DNA from: a virus
Strand: one strand, 5' to 3'
IMG/VR virus record: IMGVR_UViG_3300031962_000015
Coordinates: 1-34,460 of that record
Length of the DNA stretch: 34,460 nt
Shown here: piece after piece, positions 6,353 through 12,939 of the stretch
Layout: every line of letters begins with the position of its first letter
How positions within the stretch are numbered: position 1 is the first letter of the stretch
Made by a program: the position numbers and the translations under genes
Notes under the pieces: generated by a model
Databases searched by the model: none
Told to the model about the DNA's origin: nothing
Seen by the model: the letters and a program-made list of their open reading frames with translations, nothing else

Positions 6353-8476
6353 ATGGCCGATAAGTTTATGATTGCACCCGTTACTGTCGGTTTACAAACT
6401 GACGTAAGACCATGGTTACTACCAGATAGTGCATTCGCTACGTTAAATAATGCGGTAGTGTTCTTTGGTCGTGTACGTAAACGTTTCGGTTCTGCTCCTA
6501 TGAACTCTCTTCCTTCCCCACAATTTAGACAGTTATATTCTCGTTTAAGGATCAATATAGGAACCACTGCTGCTGTTTCAGGTAATTTTAGCGCGACGGT
6601 ACCTGGTGCAGTATTTAATGTTGGTCAACAGTTCTCTATTGGTAACACAGTACTGACAGTTCCCTCGTTAGGTGCTCCTGTTACCTTGTTAACGACAGGA
6701 GCAGCAACGGGAACTTACAATACGACTACCGGAGCTTTGGTTATTACTGGTAACACTGAGAACCCTTTAACAGCGGTTTATTTTTATCCTGCAACACCAG
6801 TTATGGGTTTTGTTGATTATGAAAATAGTACTTTGATTAACCAGGAAACTCTTTTTGCCTTTGATACTCAATTCTCTTATTACTTTACAGGTACTCAGTG
6901 GGAAAATTTAAGTACTGCCGCTGCTGGTACATGGACCGGTACTGACTATAATTTTCCTTGGGCAACTAATTATCGTGGTATTGCTGCTTATAATAATTAT
7001 CTTTTTGTTGTGAACTATAATCCGACTGATCGAGTTCGTTATTATGATGGAGCAAACTGGAATATACTTACAGGTGCTGGTATACAATACGATTCTTCAG
7101 CTGGTGATGAGATTTATACTGCTCGTATAGTTCTATCCTTTAAAGGAAGATTACTTCTTTTAAATACGGTTGAGTTTCTTGGATCAACAGCATCACTTCA
7201 GACGTATACCAATAGGGTTCGCTATTGCCAAGTTGGTGATCCTGTATCTGCTGGTCAAACTCCATGGAGAGAAGATATAGGCGGTAAGGGTGGCTTTATA
7301 GATGCACCAACAAAGCAGGCTATTATATCTGCAAGAATATTGAAAGATAGATTGATTGTTTACTTTGAGGAATCAACCTATGAACTTGTTTATCAAGGTA
7401 ATCAAGAATTACCATTTACCTTCCAGCAAATTAACGCTGAACTTGGTGTTGAGTCTACTTTTTCTACTGTTACCTTTGATCGCTCCATTATTGGTGTTGG
7501 CAACATTGGTGTTCATGCTTGTAACGGTGCTTATGTTGAGCGTATCGACGATAAGATCCCAACAGAAGTCTTTAATGTAAAAGTTACCGGCAATGAAATG
7601 AACCGTATTTACGGAGTAAGAGACTTTTTTAATCAGATGGTTTATTGGGCAATTCCTAGTGTTGCGAACGCCAATACGGTTTATCCTAATCAAGTACTTG
7701 TTTATAACTATCAAAATGGCACTTGGGCTATGTATGATGATTCTATTACCGCATTTGGTTACGTACAAAGATTTGAGCAACTTCCTACAGGAATTAAAGA
7801 TGTTCTTGCTGGTAATCAGGAAGGATTTACTTTTGTTTGTAATGCAGATGAGTTTAGAAATTCCGCTGCGTTACAGATAAGTAAAATAATCTACGCTACA
7901 CCAGTAGTAACCTTAACGGTGATCAATCATAATCTTTCTACGAATGATTTTGTTGCTATTGAAAATGCTCAGGGACTTACTGGTATTAATAATGCTGTGT
8001 ATGAAGTTACCGTGGTAGATGCTAATACGTTTACTATCAATCTTGTTGGTATGACGGGAACTTATACAGGACTTGGAACAGTCGCTCGTGTAAGTCGTAT
8101 AGATATACTCACAAAACAGTACAACTTCTATTCTTCTAATGATAGAAATTGTCACGTTAAAGCTATTAATTTTTTTGTTGATAGAACAGATACTGGCGTT
8201 ATGACTGTGGATTTTTTACCATATAATTTTTCTACTAATCCGCCTGTTCCTTTGACGAGTATGATATTAGAGACATTTCCTTATACTCTTTATCCTATTG
8301 AATTACTTCAAACTCAATTATGGCATGCGGTATATCCTAATGCTGAGGGAAATCTTATTCAACTAAGAATCTATCAGTCTGATGCTCAACTATTGGCATC
8401 AACTATGGATGGTGTTGATTTCGAGATGCACGCTATGCTTTTCACCGCTGACAGTACAACCAATAGATTGCAGTAG
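6353..8476 (+). CDS. Tail hub / stabilisation-like protein (P22 gp10-like)
   Basis: This 707-residue protein starts after AAAGGA. It begins GLQTDVRPWLLPDSAFATLN followed by GRVRKRFGS, the usual opening of podovirus tail-accessory hubs that describe a beta-propeller. Later it has NNYLFVVNYNPTDRVRYYDG, LKDRLIVYFEESTYELVYQG and NGTWAMYDD, typical of the phage stabilisation protein group to which P22 gp10 belongs. An FCCH-like domain is inserted at about residues 503-581 (HNLSTNDFVAIENAQGLTGI). Such proteins close the portal channel and carry fibres. The gene ends exactly where the opposite-strand gene ends, inside a 12-bp palindrome. Confidence 0.7.
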   Translation: MADKFMIAPVTVGLQTDVRPWLLPDSAFATLNNAVVFFGRVRKRFGSAPMNSLPSPQFRQLYSRLRINIGTTAAVSGNFSATVPGAVFNVGQQFSIGNTVLTVPSLGAPVTLLTTGAATGTYNTTTGALVITGNTENPLTAVYFYPATPVMGFVDYENSTLINQETLFAFDTQFSYYFTGTQWENLSTAAAGTWTGTDYNFPWATNYRGIAAYNNYLFVVNYNPTDRVRYYDGANWNILTGAGIQYDSSAGDEIYTARIVLSFKGRLLLLNTVEFLGSTASLQTYTNRVRYCQVGDPVSAGQTPWREDIGGKGGFIDAPTKQAIISARILKDRLIVYFEESTYELVYQGNQELPFTFQQINAELGVESTFSTVTFDRSIIGVGNIGVHACNGAYVERIDDKIPTEVFNVKVTGNEMNRIYGVRDFFNQMVYWAIPSVANANTVYPNQVLVYNYQNGTWAMYDDSITAFGYVQRFEQLPTGIKDVLAGNQEGFTFVCNADEFRNSAALQISKIIYATPVVTLTVINHNLSTNDFVAIENAQGLTGINNAVYEVTVVDANTFTINLVGMTGTYTGLGTVARVSRIDILTKQYNFYSSNDRNCHVKAINFFVDRTDTGVMTVDFLPYNFSTNPPVPLTSMILETFPYTLYPIELLQTQLWHAVYPNAEGNLIQLRIYQSDAQLLASTMDGVDFEMHAMLFTADSTTNRLQ

Positions 8477-8482
8477 CTACTG
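8471..8482. repeat. 12-bp palindrome containing two converging stop codons
   Basis: CAGTAGCTACTG is a perfect palindrome. It contains the TAG of the plus-strand hub gene (8474-8476) and, on the other strand, the TAG of the next gene (8477-8479). The two coding regions abut with no intervening base. Confidence 0.85.
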
Positions 8483-9016
8483 ATTGATATACTCAAGCAC
8501 AACATAAGTAGTTGTGTATGCTGTTCTATCTATTCCTGTTGTTATATTGACGTTGGTGGCATCAGCATTGAGTTCTATATTTTTGTTTAATGTCGGGGAC
8601 GCATAAGGCAAAGGTATAAAACTAGTGTTAGGGTTAGTAGCGCAACCATAAATTCGAGTAAATGTAAAAGCTGCAGTGGTTGTGATTCCGTGAGCAACAG
8701 ATGTAGTTGCAGCATTGGGTAGTGTGCCAAAGTTGATTACCTTTCTATAAACTTGTCGATAGGTAGGTTGTTGAGGAGTACTTGAGCCTAAGGATGGATT
8801 AGGAAAAAACACTTGTCCATTCACAAAGGACTGTGTTACATAAAAGCCAGTATCTTTTGTGTTGAGTGCTATAGCAATATTATTAATATTAGTGCGTAAT
8901 CTTGTTAAAAATTCTTTAAATTGCTCACTATCTGGATCTAATTGTCGTATGAGTTGGTCATCAAATACATCCAGTAATGGTACAAAAGAACCTACATTAA
9001 ATTTTAGATCAGCCAT
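8477..9016 (-). CDS. Virion-type protein on the opposite strand
   Basis: The product is 179 residues. The N-terminal 55 residues are helical and acidic (DQLIRQLDPDSEQFKEFLTR). The C-terminal 90 form a beta domain: KVINFGTLPNAATTSVAHGI, then FTRIYGCATNPNTSFIPLPY, then TAYTTTYVVLEYI. This domain is common as an unnamed structural module in podoviruses and may be a receptor-facing or decoration domain. AAGGGG precedes the ATG on the minus strand. It is the only gene on this strand within the structural region. It converges on the hub gene at zero distance and diverges from the Gln-rich gene, so it must have its own promoter in 9017-9096, where I see no convincing one. Confidence 0.75.
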   Translation of the reverse strand: MADLKFNVGSFVPLLDVFDDQLIRQLDPDSEQFKEFLTRLRTNINNIAIALNTKDTGFYVTQSFVNGQVFFPNPSLGSSTPQQPTYRQVYRKVINFGTLPNAATTSVAHGITTTAAFTFTRIYGCATNPNTSFIPLPYASPTLNKNIELNADATNVNITTGIDRTAYTTTYVVLEYINQ

Positions 9017-9096
9017 GTTTCCCCTTTTATGGAAAAAAGATTTGTATGGCGCTAGGATATCAATGTCGCACTATATTTTCTATGAAAAGGATTACT

Positions 9097-9981
9097 ATGC
9101 CAAAAGTCAAAAAAAAATCAGCTGGAGTAAAAGGAATAGGTCAGCAAATTTATAACAATGCGGCATCATCTTTTGGAAATCCTTCTACAGGACAATTACC
9201 AAATCAACAAATGTTGCCTCAGCAGCTTAATGTAGGTCCATCTGTTCAATCAATTCAGCCACGTCCTATGTCTTCAAATCTTTCTATAAATGGAAGTGTT
9301 AATCCTAATCAACAATTCCAGCAACAACCATTGAGCGGAGCACAGTGGCTTATGGGATCTCAATCGCAATTGGGACCTCGAGCACAATCTCAAAATCCAA
9401 TGCAGCAAGCTCAAATGCAACAATTGTTGTCCCCAGAAGAACAACAGAATGAACAAATGAACTTCTGGAAAAAGCTTTTACCTTGGAATTGGGGTGCTGC
9501 GGCACAAGGAGTACGAAAAGCTTTAGGTGAAAAGCCACCATTATTTATTAATGCTCCTCGATTTACTGAAGGCCAGTATGGTCTTTTAGGAGATATTGGT
9601 AGCTATGGGCAACAACAGTTTCAACCAGGAAATAATCCCTTTGATTTTGGGCCTATAGCACAACAAGCACGTGAAAGATTTAATGAGCAAACAATTCCTA
9701 GTCTTGCAGAGAGATTTGCAGGTCTAGGAGCTTTAGGTTCTAGTGGATTTAATAGACAATTGGCCCAAGCAGGTAGAGGTTTTGAAACAGATTTAAGTGC
9801 TTTGCAGTCTAAATTTGCCCTACAAAGACAACCTGCTCTTAATCAATTACTAGGATTAGGGCTTACAGAACCTTATTTATCGAATTTAACAGCTAGCAAT
9901 CCAGGTGCTCTTCCAGGAATGATTAAAACTCTTGGTCAAGTAGGTACTGCATATGCTACCGGTCTACCTTTAGGAGGATAA
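9097..9981 (+). CDS. Gln-rich virion protein, probable DNA-ejection protein
   Basis: The frame opens at 9046, but AAAAGG at 9085-9090 points to the ATG at 9097 (MPKVKKKSAGVKG), giving 294 residues. Residues up to about 130 are low-complexity, rich in Gln, Pro and Ser. The second half has TIPSLAERFAGLGALGSSGF then NRQLAQAGRGFETDLSALQS, an amphipathic helical region like those in minor virion or ejection proteins found after the tail hub in podoviruses. It overlaps the ribosome site of the next, also Gln-rich, gene. Internal ejection protein is inferred from order and composition, not from a family match. Confidence 0.65.
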   Translation: MPKVKKKSAGVKGIGQQIYNNAASSFGNPSTGQLPNQQMLPQQLNVGPSVQSIQPRPMSSNLSINGSVNPNQQFQQQPLSGAQWLMGSQSQLGPRAQSQNPMQQAQMQQLLSPEEQQNEQMNFWKKLLPWNWGAAAQGVRKALGEKPPLFINAPRFTEGQYGLLGDIGSYGQQQFQPGNNPFDFGPIAQQARERFNEQTIPSLAERFAGLGALGSSGFNRQLAQAGRGFETDLSALQSKFALQRQPALNQLLGLGLTEPYLSNLTASNPGALPGMIKTLGQVGTAYATGLPLGG

Positions 9982-9986
9982 TAATT

Positions 9987-11186
9987 ATGCCACAATTAAA
10001 TGTAGTGGATTTATACCCACATGGTTCATTTGGTGAAAATTTAGGCAATGTACTAAGTGAACTTGGTGCTGATGTAGCACACAGAATGGATCAACGAGCT
10101 AAAGCTAAAAGACTTGCTCCTGCATTTCAGCAACTAGGAGCTACACATGAACAAGCAATGGCATTGGCAATGGCAGATCCACATGTTCAAGCTTCTTATT
10201 TGCGCGGCGCACAAGCTGCTCAAATAAATGCGCAACAACAGAAACAACAACAACAAGAGCAACAACAATTTAATGATATTTTAAGTGGACAAGTTCAACC
10301 ACAACAACAGTTACAGCAGCAGCAACAAAATCCAATGGGGTTTCAATCTCTTCAAGGACTTCAAAGACAACCTCAACAAAATCAACAATCTAGTATGTTT
10401 GATCTTTTGGGTAGAGTTCCTCAGCAAGGAATAGGAAGTCAACATCAACAGTTTCAAGTTCCAGCAAATCAGATTCCACAAAATCTAGATCAACAACAAT
10501 TAATGAGACCACAACAAGAACCATTAAAAACTACTGAATCAAAATGGGCTGATGAGATTGCTAAGATTGATCGACATTTGGAGAGTCCTAATGTGTCAAC
10601 TTCGATTAAAGAAAAATTGAGGAAACATAAAGAAGGTCTTGAAGATAAACTTGAAAAACGAGTGCAACTATTAGATAAAGATACAAAAGAGTTTTATAAA
10701 GATACTCGTAAAGCTGCTAAGTCTGCTGAAGCAAATGATAAACGATTACAAAGGATGGAAACATTAATTGATCAAGGTAATCTATCCTTCCCTGCTTTTG
10801 CTGCAGCTTTAGAGACTCTATCTAAGGGAATTTTTGGATTTGGTATTGATTTAACGAGTATTACTAGCGCTGACTCACAAGAGTTTAGAAAATTAAGTAC
10901 TGACTTCTTAAAAGAAGCTAAGGATGTTTTCGGTTCTCGTTTAACAGATGCCGATGTTAAATATTTCTTACAAACAGTTCCTACTTTATCTCAAAGCGAC
11001 GAAGGTAAAAGAAGAGTTATAAAAAACCTTTATAACTTTAATAAAGCTGCTCAAATAAGAGCAAAAACAATGGAAGATATAATCGCTGAAAATAAAGGTA
11101 TAAGACCAAGAGGTCTTGAAGGACTCGTAGAAAAAAGAGCTGCACCAGAATTAGATAGATTATCAGAAGACTTTAAACAAAGATAA
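9987..11186 (+). CDS. Second Gln-rich virion protein, probable ejection protein
   Basis: The product is 399 residues, preceded by AGGAGG inside the end of the upstream gene, so the two are coupled. Residues 1-75 are helical (DVAHRMDQRAKAKRLAPAFQ). Residues about 80-185 are extremely Gln-rich, with runs of up to four or five Gln. Residues 190-260 are a charged coiled coil, and the remainder is helical. This resembles the long, helical inner-virion proteins that P22- and T7-type phages inject with DNA. No catalytic motif such as a lytic transglycosylase was seen. It is the last gene of the plus-strand structural block. Confidence 0.65.
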   Translation: MPQLNVVDLYPHGSFGENLGNVLSELGADVAHRMDQRAKAKRLAPAFQQLGATHEQAMALAMADPHVQASYLRGAQAAQINAQQQKQQQQEQQQFNDILSGQVQPQQQLQQQQQNPMGFQSLQGLQRQPQQNQQSSMFDLLGRVPQQGIGSQHQQFQVPANQIPQNLDQQQLMRPQQEPLKTTESKWADEIAKIDRHLESPNVSTSIKEKLRKHKEGLEDKLEKRVQLLDKDTKEFYKDTRKAAKSAEANDKRLQRMETLIDQGNLSFPAFAAALETLSKGIFGFGIDLTSITSADSQEFRKLSTDFLKEAKDVFGSRLTDADVKYFLQTVPTLSQSDEGKRRVIKNLYNFNKAAQIRAKTMEDIIAENKGIRPRGLEGLVEKRAAPELDRLSEDFKQR

Positions 11187-11193
11187 ATAATAG

Positions 11194-11236
11194 AGCTCTT
11201 AATTTTTACTTAAAAGGTATAGATTAAGGGCTTTAT
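11194..11236 (+). terminator. Candidate terminator after the ejection genes
   Basis: AGCTCTTAAT (11194-11203) pairs with ATTAAGGGCT (11223-11232) with one wobble across a 19-base loop and is followed by TTATTT. The T run is broken and the site overlaps the 3' end of a minus-strand small gene, so this is uncertain. A better terminator lies at 11384. Confidence 0.4.
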
Positions 11237-11324
11237 TTACTTTATAGATAAGCATTGGTATATAGAATGGCCATATAAATAGCATTGCTATATAAATTAA
11301 GATATTTATTATTCTATTTTCCAT
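11199..11324 (-). CDS. 41-residue single-span membrane protein
   Basis: The gene is short but convincing. Its ATG at 11324 is preceded on the minus strand by AAAAGGAAT. The product starts MENRIINILIYIAMLFIWPF and ends in a basic tail (LSKN). Residues 5-27 are a continuous hydrophobic span, followed by a short positively charged end, so it should insert in the inner membrane. It is last in a minus-strand series with a two-span membrane protein and a secreted protein. A holin- or immunity-like role is possible but there is no family match. Confidence 0.5.
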   Translation of the reverse strand: MENRIINILIYIAMLFIWPFYIPMLIYKVNKALNLYLLSKN

Positions 11325-11383
11325 GATAGTATTCCTTTTAATAATTAACGGTGGTCACTGTTTATTATTCCTAGTTTTTGTTT

Positions 11384-11415
11384 TGAGAGAGGCGGCTTCA
11401 CCTCTCTCATTTTTT
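11384..11415 (+). terminator. Intrinsic terminator reading rightward
   Basis: TGAGAGAGG (11384-11392) pairs perfectly with CCTCTCTCA (11401-11409), with loop CGGCTTCA, followed by six T. The T run is on the plus strand, so it stops transcription arriving from the structural genes before it enters the oppositely oriented cassette. Its T run overlaps the stop codon of the minus-strand gene. Confidence 0.8.
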
Positions 11416-11647
11416 ACATTAAAAAATTAATTATCCATCCCGATACTATTAAACTCAATAAAGTTAATAAGTAATAGATGATCCACTTTTTTGTGGGGAT
11501 AGTTTTTTTTTCTTTGTTTATTTCGCTTTTTATCGTTTTTTTACGATAATTCATTTCCTCGTCTATAAATAAATAGTTTCTCAAAAAACATTGATAAGTA
11601 GTCACGCATAGAACAAAAGCTATTGCATAATGTATTATTTGAGTCAT
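11414..11647 (-). CDS. Two-span membrane protein (holin-like topology)
   Basis: The frame is open from 11695, but GGAAAGA on the minus strand fits the ATG at 11647, giving 77 residues (MTQIIHYAIAFVL). Residues about 4-22 are hydrophobic. Residues 24-53 are highly charged (MNYRKKTIKSEINKEKKT), and residues 54-76 form a second span (WIIYYLLTLLSLIVSGWIIN). Two spans with a charged loop is a topology found in class II holins and in many unrelated small membrane proteins. No endolysin is adjacent, so holin is only a hypothesis. It lies 112 bases downstream of the secreted glycine-zipper gene. Confidence 0.55.
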   Translation of the reverse strand: MTQIIHYAIAFVLCVTTYQCFLRNYLFIDEEMNYRKKTIKSEINKEKKTIPTKKWIIYYLLTLLSLIVSGWIINFLM

Positions 11648-11758
11648 TTGTATTCTTTCCACATATATCGTTTTATGAAATACATGGGTATACAAAATAA
11701 AAGATATCCAACATACATTTTATACCAATACAACATACATATTGTCCTATTTATTGAT

Positions 11759-12325
11759 TTATACCGGGCCAGTTATTGTTCCTCCAAGAATACCACCGCC
11801 AATAGCTCCTTTTATACTGGCTGCTTCAATTGCAGGACAAAGCCAACTTTCTAACGCTCCTGCTGTCAGCCAGCCAACTCCTGGGTTGAATGTTACTGCA
11901 GTTGCACCTATAGAAATTAATGCTATAGTTCCATGACCAATAAGACTTACAACTGCTTTACCAATGAAAGCTCCGAAGCAAGCACCTAAAAATCCTCCAC
12001 CTTTCAATTCACCGTGTGTTGATATTCGATATTCTCCATCGCTCATTCTATTTAAAGCGAATTTATTCATTACTGTATATCGAGCGATATCTTCAACAGG
12101 TCTATTTCTAAATAGCTGAGCTGTATCATATGATGGAATTTCTTTAACTCCATCTTCATCATGAACAAAGAAGCCATTTTTATTGTAAAATAAATGTGTT
12201 CCTTCTTTCATGTTACTTGATAAGATACGAGATCGTGGAATAAGCATGGTAGATTCAGTTAAATCTGCTGCTGTTGCTGCTATTGAAACACATGCTAAGA
12301 GATACAATAAAAAACGTTTTGACAT
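11759..12325 (-). CDS. Secreted protein with glycine-zipper C-terminus
   Basis: The product is 188 residues, starting after AAGGAAT. Residues 1-20 form a signal peptide (MSKRFLLYLLACVSIAATA) with a likely cut after ATA; the Cys in LLAC makes a lipoprotein conceivable. Residues 25-105 are soluble, with FYNKNGFFVHDEDGVKEIPS. Residues 106-188 are hydrophobic and Gly-rich (GGGFLGACFGAFIGK, then IKGAIGGGILGGTITGPV), a glycine-zipper pattern that can pack in membranes. I have a faint memory of similar secreted proteins with a GELKGGG...GPV ending in Dependentiae-type bacteria. It looks like an accessory (moron) gene acting on the host envelope. No enzyme motif was seen. Confidence 0.7.
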   Translation of the reverse strand: MSKRFLLYLLACVSIAATAADLTESTMLIPRSRILSSNMKEGTHLFYNKNGFFVHDEDGVKEIPSYDTAQLFRNRPVEDIARYTVMNKFALNRMSDGEYRISTHGELKGGGFLGACFGAFIGKAVVSLIGHGTIALISIGATAVTFNPGVGWLTAGALESWLCPAIEAASIKGAIGGGILGGTITGPV

Positions 12326-12376
12326 ATTATTCCTTCAAAATTGAAAATATTTTGATACAGTATTGTCGAGACGCGT

Positions 12377-12405
12377 ATTAAATATCAAAATTTCATACGA
12401 AGCAA
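12377..12405 (-). promoter_or_regulatory. Candidate promoter for the minus-strand secreted/membrane genes
   Basis: Read on the minus strand, TTGCTT (12405-12400) and TTTAAT (12382-12377) are 17 bases apart and lie about 50 bases before the start of the secreted-protein gene. A TCAAAAT/ATTTTGA inverted repeat lies between this promoter and the gene. Confidence 0.45.
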
Positions 12406-12441
12406 TAAACCGGTCAGAAAGTTTATTGTTCCATACATATT

Positions 12442-12474
12442 TAGGAGAGAGGTTACCAAGGTTCCCCTCTCCTA
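12442..12474. terminator. Hairpin in the intergenic region
   Basis: TAGGAGAG (12442-12449) pairs perfectly with CTCTCCTA (12467-12474), and GG/CC extends it past one mismatch. It is followed by TTTA on the plus side only, so termination is weak. It may instead be a processing or regulatory hairpin. Confidence 0.4.
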
Positions 12475-12594
12475 TTTACTGTAGAGTGTTTTGACTTAGC
12501 AGTGCTTTTATATCTAAGGGATATCAAAGAACATCAAAACACCATATAGATCATTTTAAGACTTCATATTAAGACTTCCTCAATAGAGTCTTAC

Positions 12595-12626
12595 GGGAGA
12601 TCGCTTGATACACGATCTCCCCTTTT
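12595..12626 (+). terminator. Intrinsic terminator, rightward
   Basis: GGGAGATCG (12595-12603) pairs perfectly with CGATCTCCC (12613-12621) across a nine-base loop, followed by CTTTT. No plus-strand gene precedes it between 11186 and here. It would end a rightward non-coding transcript or insulate the minus-strand regulator. Confidence 0.6.
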
Positions 12627-12793
12627 CACTCGTACTTTTTAACCTCTTCCAGATGTCTCATGAGCAATCTTTGTATATAAAGACTCAGTGATACATTATG
12701 TTTTATGGCTAAAATCTTAAACCGATCTATTAACTCTCGAGACATTCTCAAGTTCATTTGCCCCACTATTACCTTTTTTTCTTTAGTTTCCAT
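12626..12793 (-). CDS. Arc/CopG-type ribbon-helix-helix repressor
   Basis: The frame extends to 12865, but AAGGGAG on the minus strand is spaced for the ATG at 12793, giving 55 residues (METKEKKVIVGQ). Residues 11-17 (QMNLRMS) form the expected DNA-contacting strand, residues 18-31 (RELIDRFKILAIKH) helix A, and residues 35-50 (SLSLYIQRLLMRHLEE) helix B with its conserved turn. Length and layout match Arc and Mnt of phage P22, dimeric repressors. A strong promoter lies upstream with an inverted repeat over its -35, so autoregulation is likely. Targets probably include the divergent fibre gene at 12940 or the minus-strand cassette. Confidence 0.8.
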   Translation of the reverse strand: METKEKKVIVGQMNLRMSRELIDRFKILAIKHNVSLSLYIQRLLMRHLEEVKKYE

Positions 12794-12836
12794 TATATCG
12801 CTCCCTTTTATTAAGCTAGAAATGTATTTAAATATA

Positions 12837-12865
12837 AATATATATATGTAGCATCTATTTGTCAA
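12837..12865 (-). promoter_or_regulatory. Strong promoter of the Arc-like gene
   Basis: On the minus strand TTGACA (12865-12860), a perfect -35, is followed after 17 bases by TATATT (12842-12837). It lies 44 bases before the start codon. Confidence 0.8.
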
Positions 12866-12879
12866 ATAATTGCATTTGA
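12862..12879. promoter_or_regulatory. Inverted repeat over the -35, candidate operator
   Basis: TCAAAT (12862-12867) and ATTTGA (12874-12879) form an inverted repeat with a six-base spacer overlapping the perfect -35. That position suits autorepression by the ribbon-helix-helix protein. Confidence 0.5.
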
Positions 12880-12939
12880 TATCACATACTGGTTAGAGTA
12901 ACAGGGTAAAAATTTTGTCTTATTGCGCTAGGAGATAGT

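Larger units (their letters stand above)
12326..12625. other. 300-bp gene-free stretch rich in inverted repeats
   Basis: No coding sequence is supported. Clear paired segments are TCAAAAT/ATTTTGA near 12334-12354, a hairpin at 12442-12474, and GTGTTTTGA (12486-12494) with TCAAAACAC (12534-12542). There is also a direct repeat TTAAGACTTC at 12556-12565 and 12569-12578, TAAGACT/AGTCTTA (12570-12593), and a terminator at 12595-12626. Several could fold within one transcript, so a small RNA or a regulatory site is possible. Nothing identifies a known RNA. Confidence 0.6.

Noticed and set aside
7409-7780. Minus-strand open frame of 123 codons inside the tail hub gene
   Set aside because: It lies wholly in a well-supported gene, has no ribosome site and no recognisable features.
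11742-11936. Plus-strand frame opposite the secreted-protein gene
   Set aside because: Its Pro/Ala-rich product mirrors the glycine-zipper coding sequence on the other strand, and the minus-strand gene has a signal peptide and ribosome site.
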